From: Roseivivax lentus | Lineage (GTDB): Bacteria; Pseudomonadota; Alphaproteobacteria; Rhodobacterales; Rhodobacteraceae | Direction of reading: 5' to 3' | Assembly (NCBI RefSeq): GCF_900156805.1 | Contig: NZ_FTOQ01000001.1 | Span: 620,001 to 684,000 of the forward strand | Length of the DNA stretch: 64,000 bases | Part shown: positions 43,295 to 51,397 of the stretch, one piece after another | How the letters are laid out: each line of letters opens with the position of its first letter | How positions within the stretch are numbered: the first letter of the stretch is position 1 | The notes under the pieces: generated by a model | Databases searched by the model: none | Told to the model about the DNA's origin: nothing | What the model saw: only the letters and a program-made list of their open reading frames with translations | Made by a program: the position numbers and the translations under genes

Positions 43295-44320
43295 TCAGCG
43301 TTTCTTGAGCGTCTCGCCCATCGCCACCTTCGGCGTCAGCTCCACGATGCGGTCGATCTCGGCATCGGGGTCCTCGACCAGGGCCGCGACGATCTCGGCG
43401 GCCTTGCGGCCGATCTCGGTGCGCATGGCGTCCATGGTGGCCAGCTTGCGCGGCAACCCGTCCAGCAGTTCCACCCCGTTGAAGCCCGCAAGCCCGATCT
43501 GGCCGGGCACGTCGATGCCCTTGTCGAGACAGTAGAGCAACCCGCCCGCGCCAATCATGTCGTTGGAATAATAGAGGAAATCCAGCTCCGGTGTGCGTTC
43601 CAGGATCGTTTGCGTCATCTCCCGGCCCTTGGCCAGTGCCGAGCCGCCGGAATAGAATTCCTGGTCCATGACCTCGACGCCCGCCTTGGCCAGCGTCTCG
43701 GTGAAGCCCTCGAAGCGCTTCCGCGCCCGGTGATCGAGCGGCATCTTGGTGCCCAGAAAACCGATATTCGTGTAGCCGGCCTTCAGGATCGCCTGCGCCA
43801 TCTCGCGGCCCGCGCGGCGGTGCGAGATGCCGACCATGGCGTCGATCGGCGTGCCGTCGGTATCCATGATCTCGACAACCGGGATGCCGGAGGCGGCGAG
43901 CATCGCGCGCGAGGCATCGGAATGCTCCAGCCCGGCGATGATGACCGAGGAGGGGCGCCAGGACAGCATCTCGTAGAGGACGCGTTCCTCCTTCTCGGGC
44001 ATGTAATCGGTCACGCCCACCACCGGCTGCAGCTCGGTATCCTCGAGCACGGCGCTGATGCCCGACATCACCTCCGGAAAGACCATGTTGCGCAGGCTGG
44101 GGATGATCACGGCCACGAGGTTGACCCGCTGGCTGGCCAGCGCGCCGGCGATCTTGTTCGGCACGTAGCCCAGCGATTTCGCCGCTTCGAGCACCTTCGC
44201 CCGGGTCGCCTCCGAGACATCGCCGCGATTTCGGAGCACACGGCTGACGGTCATTTCGGAGACGCCGGACGCTTCGGAGACATCCCGCAGGGTCAACGGG
44301 CGGGGGGGCGTTGCGGCCAA
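43295..44320 (-). CDS. LacI-family transcriptional regulator
   Basis: A 341-residue repressor with the LacI helix-turn-helix (LRDVSEASGVSEMTVSRVLR and the hinge YVPNKIAGALASQR) and a periplasmic-binding-like effector domain (VAVIIPSLRNMVFPEVMSGI). The effector domain resembles GntR, the gluconate repressor, but its sugar is not known and no transport or catabolic genes are adjacent. The start is TTG at 44320, preceded by GAGGAAC on the minus strand. Confidence 0.9.
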   Translation of the reverse strand: MAATPPRPLTLRDVSEASGVSEMTVSRVLRNRGDVSEATRAKVLEAAKSLGYVPNKIAGALASQRVNLVAVIIPSLRNMVFPEVMSGISAVLEDTELQPVVGVTDYMPEKEERVLYEMLSWRPSSVIIAGLEHSDASRAMLAASGIPVVEIMDTDGTPIDAMVGISHRRAGREMAQAILKAGYTNIGFLGTKMPLDHRARKRFEGFTETLAKAGVEVMDQEFYSGGSALAKGREMTQTILERTPELDFLYYSNDMIGAGGLLYCLDKGIDVPGQIGLAGFNGVELLDGLPRKLATMDAMRTEIGRKAAEIVAALVEDPDAEIDRIVELTPKVAMGETLKKR

Positions 44321-44463
44321 TGCGCGTTCCTCGTTCTTGCGGCGTTATGAGGACGTTAGACCATGGACCGCCCGGCCCACAAGTCATCCCGATGCCGCCC
44401 CTTGTGATTTGGCGCCCTCGGGTGGTGACAGCGCCCCGGCGCCGCGCTAGACCGAAAGCACGC

Positions 44464-44540
44464 GGCCCCGTGGCTCAACTGGATAGAGCAGCCCCCTCCT
44501 AAGGGGCAGGTTGCAGGTTCGAATCCTGCCGGGGTCGCCA
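44464..44540 (+). tRNA. tRNA-Arg (anticodon CCT)
   Basis: A 77-base cloverleaf: acceptor arm GGCCCCG pairing with CGGGGTC, D stem GCTC/GAGC, anticodon stem GCCCC/GGGGC with loop CTCCTAA and anticodon CCT at 44498-44500, T arm GCAGG-TTCGAAT-CCTGC, discriminator G and an encoded CCA at 44538-44540. It reads AGG codons. An AT-richer island begins immediately after it, and tRNA 3' ends are common integration sites. Confidence 0.97.
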
Positions 44541-44738
44541 ATTCAATTTTTAAAATGTTGAATTTAAAAAATAATTTCGTTCTTGTCTGAGGCCATCCCA
44601 CACTTATTCCCACATAGCGCGCCGGGTTTCCTCGGTACCTTCGTGCCTTGGGCTGCATCCGGTTCAGCGTGCGTCAGGCAGGTGTACCCGACGCACGCGC
44701 GGAGCTATGCAGGCGCATTCAGACGTGGTTAAGGATGC

Positions 44739-45023
44739 TTATCTGCACTGAACGACAAGGTTGGACTGTGAAAAAATTAAGGTACCGCCTCCGGTCTGCG
44801 GTATCCCCTTCGCCTCCGAGATCCTGTCTACTATGTCATAGCCGCTTGGACACTTCTTCCCCGCTTCCGCATAGCACTGTTCAATAGTGCGCCCCATTCC
44901 GGAGCAACGCATCGTGTAGGCTTGGCGTCCATCTGGTCCCAAAAACGAGGTGGGCGACACTTCAGCGCACCCTGAAATGGAAGAAATCGAGATTATCGAG
45001 ATCCAAGTAGCTGAGCGTATCAT
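44739..45023 (-). CDS. Small lipoprotein of unknown function
   Basis: The 94-residue protein has a short signal peptide ending in lipobox SSISGC, then a mature part with QAYTMRCSGMGRTIEQCYAE and AGKKCPSGYDIVD, four cysteines in a spacing seen in a group of short bacterial lipoproteins. I know no function for them. The ATG at 45023 has AAGGA seven bases upstream on the minus strand, which is better placed than the in-frame ATG at 45038. It lies in the AT-richer island. Confidence 0.72.
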   Translation of the reverse strand: MIRSATWISIISISSISGCAEVSPTSFLGPDGRQAYTMRCSGMGRTIEQCYAEAGKKCPSGYDIVDRISEAKGIPQTGGGTLIFSQSNLVVQCR

Positions 45024-45074
45024 GAGAAAATCCTTCATCAGTCCAACGCCCGTCAGACTAACATCCGCACGCAC

Positions 45075-45296
45075 TTGATTAGCAACTTATTCGTTACGAC
45101 CATACCCCTCAGGCCAGCCTTTGAAGCGATTTTTGATGGATACCGCACCTACTACGATCCTGACTGGAAGAATGATGAAAAGGTGGAGCGCCGGGTGGAG
45201 AAGAATGCCAACAAGATGGGCAAGAAGAAGTTTAAGAAGCGGATGGGCGGCAGCGGAAAGCTCAAGGTTAGTGACTTGTCGGATCGCTCTGGCTAA
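45075..45296 (+). CDS. Possible small lysine-rich protein
   Basis: A 73-codon frame starting with TTG encodes a charged C-terminal half (EKVERRVEKNANKMGKKKFK). No family is recognised, no ribosome site is clear, and an overlapping frame at 45121-45399 is equally open. It could be a remnant of an island gene. It is recorded because the codons look less GC-biased than shadows elsewhere. Confidence 0.22.
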   Translation: MISNLFVTTIPLRPAFEAIFDGYRTYYDPDWKNDEKVERRVEKNANKMGKKKFKKRMGGSGKLKVSDLSDRSG

Positions 45297-45365
45297 GACT
45301 AGACAGAGATTCAACAGCTCGATATCCGCCGAAAGATACAGTAGGCGCAAAGAAGAAACCCGACA

Positions 45366-46952
45366 ATGCCACTCCATAATAAGATACAAGGCGACATAGT
45401 CGCCGATAGCGTTGAATTATGGAGGAAATGCTCAAATGCGGCGGCAGTTCTTTTGCTGTCGATTTTCACTCTGCAAAGCGTTGGGGTTATTTTCTTTGGA
45501 TTCCCGAAACTTGCCAGTATCGTAAGTTTTGCATTCGGTACGCTTATATCATCCTTAACTTTCCTAACCTATTTATCACTAAGATCACACCCACGATTAG
45601 CACATAGATTCCTTCAGGTTTCGCTGTTAGCAATCATTTCCTTCCAGCTTATCATAGCTCTGATATACGCTTTAAGTTTGGCTGCGAAAGCTGCTTGGGG
45701 GAATCTCGTGACCCTGAAAGAAATAGAGCCGTATCTTTCACATTCTGGAGAGAAAGGCCGATATCTTCTGGAGATTGTGGGGCAAAATGGGCTTTACCCA
45801 ATAGCTGCTTTGATTTTGACCGCAAGCCCAGCGCTTCTTCTAGGCTCAAATGGCAGCGCTAACAGAATCATCTCAAAGCTTCTGTCCAGGAAGATGCTGA
45901 TTTCCGGGCTGATTTTTTCAATGCTAGTTCTGTTAATGGCGCCAAAAGGATGGAAGGCGGGTAGCCCTCTCTACTACTTTTTCTCAAGCCCTAGATTCAA
46001 TGCAGCGATGGGCAGTGAGGATCATAAGCGGGCATTTGAGAGTGGGTATCTCTCAGGCCTTCAAATAAGTGACTATGATCATCGGCCAATATTCCTCATT
46101 ACTGTTGATGCAATGAGAGCTGATTTTGCCTTAGGGGAAAACGAATCCAGCCCCAGCAACTTCCTCTCGGTGCTTCGAGAGCATAAGAATCTAGTATACG
46201 AGGGTAAAATAAATGCGACTTGCACCTCCTCATATTGCGGAATAGCTTCGATTTTCTCAGCAGAGCAGGTAGGTGAACTCAATGTTTTCTCTGATAACCT
46301 TGTGGATGTGCTTGAATCATTAAAGTATCAGACTCAGTTTATATTGTCGGGAGATCATTTGGGGCACTACAGGCTCAAGGAAGTATATCGATCCAAATAC
46401 AAGTTATTTTTTGATGGTAACAGCTCGCAAGATTTTTCGATTAATGATGATCGGCTTCTATTTGAGGGTATGGATCTGGTAGGTGAAAAAAGGGCCGACG
46501 ATTTCTATTATTTTCACCTCATGTCCCCACATGGCGCCGGAAAGATATTCATAGAGGGTGCTTCCACGTCAAGAAATCGCTCTCTTCTTCAACGGATAAT
46601 TGGGTGGCAAGATGAAAAAGAATTTGCTGCAAACTATCTACTTGGCCTAAGGCAGGCAGAAGGCGTCATTAACGAAATTTTCAGATTTATCGAAGGTAAT
46701 TATTTAGGGATGAAGCCCCTCGTGATTGTGACGTCTGATCATGGAGAGCTGTTAGGCGAGGGCGGGAGATTCGGCCATGGTGGCGAGCCTGCAAAAGAAT
46801 TGATTGAGATCCCTATTTTCATAATCGACTACGGGGCTAAATCCCAAAGAATGAATCTCATAAGCCCCTCACTTCAATCTCAGTCTGACATTGCGCCTTT
46901 CATTCTGCGTTCGCTGGGAGTTCCTCTTCCGGACATATGGAGCGAAAAGTAA
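45366..46952 (+). CDS. Membrane sulfatase/phosphoethanolamine-transferase-like protein
   Basis: A 528-residue protein with about five membrane spans in the first 200 residues and a periplasmic alkaline-phosphatase-fold domain after. The metal aspartate lies in ITVDAMRAD (near residue 248), the nucleophile candidate in CTSSYCG (near 286-291), and further metal ligands in VTSDHGELLGEGG and FGHGG. This layout resembles lipoteichoic acid synthase and EptA-type enzymes that modify envelope lipids. Base use is much AT-richer than the flanking genes, a mark of recent transfer. The substrate is not known. Confidence 0.82.
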   Translation: MPLHNKIQGDIVADSVELWRKCSNAAAVLLLSIFTLQSVGVIFFGFPKLASIVSFAFGTLISSLTFLTYLSLRSHPRLAHRFLQVSLLAIISFQLIIALIYALSLAAKAAWGNLVTLKEIEPYLSHSGEKGRYLLEIVGQNGLYPIAALILTASPALLLGSNGSANRIISKLLSRKMLISGLIFSMLVLLMAPKGWKAGSPLYYFFSSPRFNAAMGSEDHKRAFESGYLSGLQISDYDHRPIFLITVDAMRADFALGENESSPSNFLSVLREHKNLVYEGKINATCTSSYCGIASIFSAEQVGELNVFSDNLVDVLESLKYQTQFILSGDHLGHYRLKEVYRSKYKLFFDGNSSQDFSINDDRLLFEGMDLVGEKRADDFYYFHLMSPHGAGKIFIEGASTSRNRSLLQRIIGWQDEKEFAANYLLGLRQAEGVINEIFRFIEGNYLGMKPLVIVTSDHGELLGEGGRFGHGGEPAKELIEIPIFIIDYGAKSQRMNLISPSLQSQSDIAPFILRSLGVPLPDIWSEK

Positions 46953-47346
46953 GGCACTTTATACTTTCTTTCCCGAGAATAAGAGACGGAGCACAGCGCT
47001 GTGGGTTATGCTGTTGAGGCCTAAAAGCATCACGCGACCTTCTGGGCTATCGTCTGAGCCGAGGTAGTCGGTTTTTTTTTTGGTCAGAAATGGTCGGGGT
47101 GAGTTTCGTTGCAGGTATCTGGCCTTGCTCCCGTTTCACCGCATGCCCAGACCCTTCTCGAATTGGTCGGAGGTTGGATCGACGGCTGCAACGATAACCG
47201 CCCCTACTCAGGCCTGAAAATGCGCTAGCCCCGCGAAATTATTGCAGCTCAGACCGAAATCGGTTGAGGCTACGGTGGAACGGGGCAAGACCAATAGGAT
47301 TGCTGAGATAAGCAGAGATTATTGTCCTCCTAAGCAATGCAGAGTT
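46953..47346. other. Non-coding island stretch with a transposase remnant
   Basis: After the sulfatase-like gene there is no intact gene for 394 bases. A run of ten T residues at 47072-47081 follows CCGAGGTAGTCGG, a weak 4-bp stem that may end the sulfatase transcript. The transposase remnant from about 47139 is listed separately. The rest shows no recognisable feature. Confidence 0.55.
47139..47267 (+). pseudogene. IS3-family transposase remnant (OrfB C-terminus)
   Basis: In one frame this stretch reads TLLELVGGWIDGCNDNRPYS, then GLKMR, a stop at 47226-47228, and PREIIAAQTEIG before a second stop at 47265-47267. The NDNRPYSGL and SPREIIAAQTE-like pieces match the C-terminus of IS3-type OrfB transposases, with the stop codon replacing the serine of SPRE. 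No upstream part or inverted repeats are recognised, so it is a scar of an old insertion. Confidence 0.7.
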
Positions 47347-47610
47347 TCATTTTGAACGCACTTTGCGCGTTCTTGCTTCCCGCTTTCTGCATCCCTCGCA
47401 GCAAAATCGCGCATCGGCGCGCCGCCAGATCGGTAGCTCATCTCTACACCTCTGGCACTTCCAATCGCTCCGCGCCATGCGCCGGGCAATGGTAATTGCC
47501 CGTTTTTGGCGGTTGGCCTTGTTGCCGGTCCAGAAGTAGCACTCAAAGGTTGCTCGCCAGCGGCCTTCCTCCACCTCGATCCAAATCGTATCCGGGTCAG
47601 GTCCTGGCAT
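47347..47610 (-). CDS. Small zinc-ribbon-like protein
   Basis: An 87-residue protein with two cysteine pairs, WKCQRCRDELP and FCCEGCRKRE, which could bind zinc, and a basic C-terminus KREARTRKVRSK. I do not recognise the family; similar short proteins occur in prophages and islands. The ATG at 47610 has GGGAG upstream on the minus strand, and the gene begins 24 bases after the chimeric acyltransferase frame ends. Confidence 0.5.
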   Translation of the reverse strand: MPGPDPDTIWIEVEEGRWRATFECYFWTGNKANRQKRAITIARRMARSDWKCQRCRDELPIWRRADARFCCEGCRKREARTRKVRSK

Positions 47611-47634
47611 GGCGCTCTCCCGCTTTTTGAGAAC

Positions 47635-48699
47635 TCACAGCCGGGTCAAGTCTCTGAATTTTTTCGCTTTCCATTTTATATTTACCCCGTTGCACATCCG
47701 TCCGTTCGGCCCGTGTCGCTCCCATTCAATAAGGGCGCGCCACTCTTCGAGAGAGACAACTCGCTCGGTCCAAGTTTTGGGCCTGCCTTCGGGCGTCAGG
47801 CCGTGCTGGAAGGTTTCGCCTTTGGTGGCCGGAGGGCGTGCTACACATGCTACAGGTGCTACACGTAGTTCCGGCTTTTCAGCCCGTTCAGCCGGAGGAG
47901 ATTGGCGCGCGGGTGATTTGCGAGGAGACATGTCGCCCCTCATTAATTCGACTAGCGCGGCTTTGGCGTCAAACCACATCGCTGCCACGGGCGTGTCCAC
48001 GCGCGTCCTGAACTCCTTGACCAACAACCCCATCCGCAGAGTCGCATGCAGGTGGCTCGCCAATTGGAACAGGCGGCTCGTATGCCCGTCGAAAAACACC
48101 GGAAGGACGGTCGCATCCGCGCGGGTGATCATCCGGGCCGTAAAACCGCGCCATCCCGGATCCATCGGCGTGCCGAACGGCTTGGCCGAGGTGCTGACCG
48201 CTCCGCCGGGAAAGACGCCGATCGCACCGTCCTGCTCGAGATACCGAAGCGCCTTCCGGCGCGTCTCGAGATTGATGTGCATCGCCGCCTTCGTCTCGTC
48301 GAAGCTGATCGGCAGGATCGTCTCGCCCAGATCGGGGGCGCGGCTGAACACTTCATGCGCCAACTTCCGGAAATCCGAGCGGGTCCGACACAGGATATGC
48401 GCCATCATCAAACCGTCGAGAATACCGTATGGGTGGTTGGCGATCATCACCAGGGGCCCCTCGCGCGGGATATTCGACAGGCACCCGTCCATGACCTCCA
48501 GCGTCAGTCCGAACCGGTCGACCATGACCTGCCAGATGTCGCGACCGTCCCGCATGTCGCGCTCATAGCCATGCGCGCGTTTGATCAGCCCGATTCGCCC
48601 GGTGGCGTTCTCCATGGTCCGGATCAACGCCCGGCTGCTGCGGGACCGCGCGGAATGCGCGTAGCTGATGTCGCGTGCGACGTGCCTGTCCTGCAGCAT
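47635..48699 (-). CDS. Lysophospholipid acyltransferase with an island-derived C-terminus
   Basis: The first 237 residues of this 354-residue protein are a normal PlsC-type acyltransferase: NHPYGILDG (the histidine-aspartate motif), DETILPISFDE-like core strands, VFPGGAVS and FTARMITRADATVLPVFFDG. At RVDTPV (about 47986) the family sequence stops, where relatives continue with a VRVAIG-type strand. The tail is unrelated, low-complexity then TPEGRPKTWTERVVSLEEWR and ERHGPNG, the type of sequence found in island or phage proteins. The ATG at 48699 has AAGGAAGG upstream. I infer that island DNA joined in frame here; the hybrid may be inactive. Confidence 0.8.
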   Translation of the reverse strand: MLQDRHVARDISYAHSARSRSSRALIRTMENATGRIGLIKRAHGYERDMRDGRDIWQVMVDRFGLTLEVMDGCLSNIPREGPLVMIANHPYGILDGLMMAHILCRTRSDFRKLAHEVFSRAPDLGETILPISFDETKAAMHINLETRRKALRYLEQDGAIGVFPGGAVSTSAKPFGTPMDPGWRGFTARMITRADATVLPVFFDGHTSRLFQLASHLHATLRMGLLVKEFRTRVDTPVAAMWFDAKAALVELMRGDMSPRKSPARQSPPAERAEKPELRVAPVACVARPPATKGETFQHGLTPEGRPKTWTERVVSLEEWRALIEWERHGPNGRMCNGVNIKWKAKKFRDLTRL

Positions 48700-48976
48700 G
48701 GCCTTCCTTTTCGCCTTCGCAGCGGGGTCGCTGCCTGTGACGATCGTATGTCCCGGTGCTGTGAAGGTTTGATGACAGGGCACGGGGCGATTGATCCAGC
48801 TGCCATCGAGACGACAGCGCCTTGGGGGGAAGCTGGGAAAGATAACTACGCCGGCCGGGCGCGCCTTCGGGTCGACCGGAACGCAGGAGAGCGCCCCGCT
48901 CTTCCTGCGCAGGTCGTATACGTCGAACCGCCCGCTCTGCGGACATCCGGCAAGACTTGCCACGCGCAAGCGCGGA
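48700..48976. other. Intergenic region with no supported gene
   Basis: The 277 bases between the acyltransferase start and the PCuAC-like gene end hold no frame with family support on either strand. The acyltransferase promoter must lie here, but I see no convincing boxes. Confidence 0.5.
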
Positions 48977-49513
48977 TCAATGCGCGTGCCCCGCGTGGCT
49001 GTGGTGCCGGGCGTCGGCCGCCTCGACCGCGACGGTCACGGGGATCGGCCCGGCGGAGGTCAGCAAGGTTATCGCCGCGGTGTCGCCCTCCGAAAATCCT
49101 GTCGCGAGACCCGTTGCCCGAAGGGCCAGCCCCTGCGGGGCCAGCGTGAGGCTGCGGCCAGGTTGGACCGGCACGGAGGGCAGGGGCTGATAGGTGGCCT
49201 CGCCGCGCTCAAGCGCGAAGCCCACGAGCGCGGCGGTTTCGGCGAAGGGGATCTCGGCCCCGTCGAGCGTCACCCGCGTGTCGCCGGTATTCGCGAGCTC
49301 CAGAAAGATCAGCGCCTCGCGCCCATCGGTCGCGTTCATCCAGGGATGCACCACCTTGAACCCGCCCGCTTCGAACGCGTGATCGGCGCCGTGATGCGCT
49401 TCGGCCGCCACCGTTTCGGCTGGGTCGCGGGTGTGACCGTCCGCGGCGAAGGACTGCGCGGCCAGCACAGTGAGCAGGGCGGCGAGGCGGGCGAGATGGG
49501 GCGAACGGATCAT
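48977..49513 (-). CDS. PCu(A)C-like periplasmic protein lacking the usual copper ligands
   Basis: A 178-residue exported protein (signal peptide to SFAADG) with a PCuAC/DUF461-like beta domain: FKVVHPWMNATDGREALIFL and LANTGDTRVTLDG, then LPSVPVQPGRSLTLAPQGL. In copper chaperones the stretch before that has a conserved H-x-M and M-R pair; here it reads GFALERGEATYQPLP, without them. The C-terminus HHSHAGHAH could bind metal instead. It is the last gene of a leftward cluster with an ABC permease and ATPase, so it may deliver or buffer a metal for it. Confidence 0.72.
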   Translation of the reverse strand: MIRSPHLARLAALLTVLAAQSFAADGHTRDPAETVAAEAHHGADHAFEAGGFKVVHPWMNATDGREALIFLELANTGDTRVTLDGAEIPFAETAALVGFALERGEATYQPLPSVPVQPGRSLTLAPQGLALRATGLATGFSEGDTAAITLLTSAGPIPVTVAVEAADARHHSHAGHAH

Positions 49514-49535
49514 GGCTTGGCCTTTCGGATGTCGG

Positions 49536-50852
49536 TCAGGCGCGCAATCCGTCGACGACGGGCTGGCGGAGGATGGCGAGCGCGGGCAGGACGGACAGCA
49601 CGCTGGTGACGGCGAGGAAGGCGGCGGCGAGGTGAACTTCGCCCCAGCCCAGCACCGCATTGACGAGGATGTCGGTGCGGCGCGTGAGCACGGCGGAGAT
49701 CGCCGCCGTCGCCGCGATGCCCAGCACGACGCCGAGGGCGGTTCCCGCCAGGAGCAGGCTCGCGGCGTAGCTCCACACTACCGACAAGATGAAGCGGCGG
49801 GGCGCACCCAGCGCGCGCAGCATCGCCACTTGCCGCCGGAAGAGGCGCGTCAGGATGAACAGGCCCAGAAGGACCGATGCCGCCACAAGCACCTGCGTGA
49901 CCAGCGACATGATGGACATGACCTGCCGCACATCGCCCATGACGCGGTAGAGATTGGCCAGAACCGTGCCGGGAAAGAAGGACATCGTCTCGTTCGCGCG
50001 GGTGAATTCCGAGCGCAGGGCGTAATTGGCCCAGAGCGCCTCGGCCCGCACGATGATCGAGGGGGTGCCGGGGAAACATTCGGCATCGAAAGGCGGACCG
50101 AGCTGGCCGCCGGCCTCGGGGGCGTGACCATTGGCGAGGCCGTGCACCTCCCAGACCGCCTCGACCGGGACGAGGATCGCGCGGTCCCACGGTGTGCCGG
50201 TGCGGGGCAACGTGCCCACCACGGTGAAGGCGTAGGCTGCATGTGCCGAGTCCTCGGCCTCGTCGCCCGAACCGTGTGCGGAGGGAAAGACCTGCCCGAT
50301 CGAAACCGGCGCGGCCGCTCCTGCGATGGCCTCAAACGGGGTTCGCCAGACGCGGCCAGCGATGCGGTTGTCCGAGAGGTGGCGGGCGAAATCCTCGGTC
50401 GTGCCGATCACGGGAGCGTCGCCGTAGCTGTCGCCGAAGGCCAGCGGTGCCGCCAGGGCCACGTCCGGGTGGGTCGCGACCAGGTTGTAGGTCTCGCCAT
50501 CCAGAAGCGGCGCGTCGGAGGGCTGCAGGAACACCGTGGCCAGCATCATCGTCATCTCCGAGCCGGGGGCCGAGACGATCAGATCGAACTTGTCCGCCGC
50601 CGCCGCCGTGCCCTGACGCAACCCGCGTTCCTGCGCGATGAGCCCGATGCCCATGCCGACAGATATGGCGATGAGCGCCACGAACATCGCATTGGCCCAG
50701 CGAAAGCGCCACAGCACCGCGCGCACCAGCGACCAGGGGGCGAAGCCGCGCAGGAGCAGGGTGCCGAGGATCACGAGAGGGGCCAGCAGCGCGACAAGCA
50801 CGGCCATGTCCTGCACCAGAACCGGCAGCCCGTCCCAGAGATCACGCAGCAT
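49536..50852 (-). CDS. FtsX/MacB-like ABC transporter permease
   Basis: A 438-residue membrane protein of the MacB/LolC fold: an N-terminal span region (RFRWANAMFVALIAISVGMG), a large periplasmic domain (about residues 100-310) and a C-terminal set of three spans with QVAMLRALGAPRRFILSVVW. The family moves lipoproteins, peptides or other envelope molecules by mechanotransmission. The ATG at 50852 lies inside the end of the ATPase gene. Its frame is intact, but its partner ATPase is broken (see next entry). Confidence 0.87.
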   Translation of the reverse strand: MLRDLWDGLPVLVQDMAVLVALLAPLVILGTLLLRGFAPWSLVRAVLWRFRWANAMFVALIAISVGMGIGLIAQERGLRQGTAAAADKFDLIVSAPGSEMTMMLATVFLQPSDAPLLDGETYNLVATHPDVALAAPLAFGDSYGDAPVIGTTEDFARHLSDNRIAGRVWRTPFEAIAGAAAPVSIGQVFPSAHGSGDEAEDSAHAAYAFTVVGTLPRTGTPWDRAILVPVEAVWEVHGLANGHAPEAGGQLGPPFDAECFPGTPSIIVRAEALWANYALRSEFTRANETMSFFPGTVLANLYRVMGDVRQVMSIMSLVTQVLVAASVLLGLFILTRLFRRQVAMLRALGAPRRFILSVVWSYAASLLLAGTALGVVLGIAATAAISAVLTRRTDILVNAVLGWGEVHLAAAFLAVTSVLSVLPALAILRQPVVDGLRA

Positions 50853-51397
50853 CGGGCACCTGTTGGCTGAGGCGGCCATCCTCGATCCAGAGCACGCGCT
50901 CCATCCGGTCCAGCAGGTGCGGATCGTGACTGACCGCGATCAGGGTCCGGCCATGCGCGCGGGTGAGGGCGACGAGATCGCCGATCAGCGCGTCGGCGGC
51001 TTCCCGATGCAGGCTGGCCGTGGGCTCGTCCGCCAGCAGGATGGGCGCGCTGGCGGCCAGCGCGCGGGGCGAACATCGCGGGCAGCGCGGCATTGTCGGT
51101 GCTGCCAAGCTCTTCGAAGAGCAGAAAGTCCTGGAAGATCATGCCGATATGGGCGGCGCGGAAAGCGGTGCGCGCCGCATCCGGAAGCGCGGTCAGGTCG
51201 GTCTCGCCCCATCGCAACGCGCCATGCGCGGCCAGCAGCCCGGCCAGCGCGTAAAGCAGCGTGGACTTGCCCGCGCCCGACGGGCCGCGCACGCCGATCA
51301 AACTGCCGGGCGCCGCGTCGAGCGCATCCACCGCCAGCAGCACGCGGCCCCGTGGCCCGGTGATCCGCAGGTCGCGTATCGACAAGGGCAGTCCCAT
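50842..51397 (-). pseudogene. ABC transporter ATP-binding protein with an out-of-frame internal deletion
   Basis: The frame starts normally at 51397 (MGLPLSIRDLRITGPRGRVL) with Walker A GVRGPSGAGKSTLL and the Q-loop HIGMIFQDFLLFEEL, then breaks near 51061-51070 after AMFAPRA. The end of the protein, with Walker B ILLADEPTASL and the switch histidine IAVSHDPHLL, is in another frame. The segment that should carry the LSGGQ signature is absent; compared with a 220-residue family norm about 36 residues are missing. The join lies in a CGCG-rich stretch. It is either a real pseudogene or an assembly fault. Confidence 0.82.

Noticed and set aside
44356-44658. Minus-strand frame reading ATPAGFEPATCPLGGGCSIQ
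   Set aside because: It is the antisense translation of the tRNA-Arg gene; this peptide is a well-known false protein call opposite tRNA genes.
44464-47990. Classical att sites of an integrative element
   Set aside because: I found no second copy of the tRNA 3' end near the acyltransferase break or elsewhere in the island, and no integrase.
48977-49513. Calling the PCuAC-like gene a true copper chaperone
   Set aside because: The conserved histidine and methionine ligands are not seen, so only the fold is claimed.
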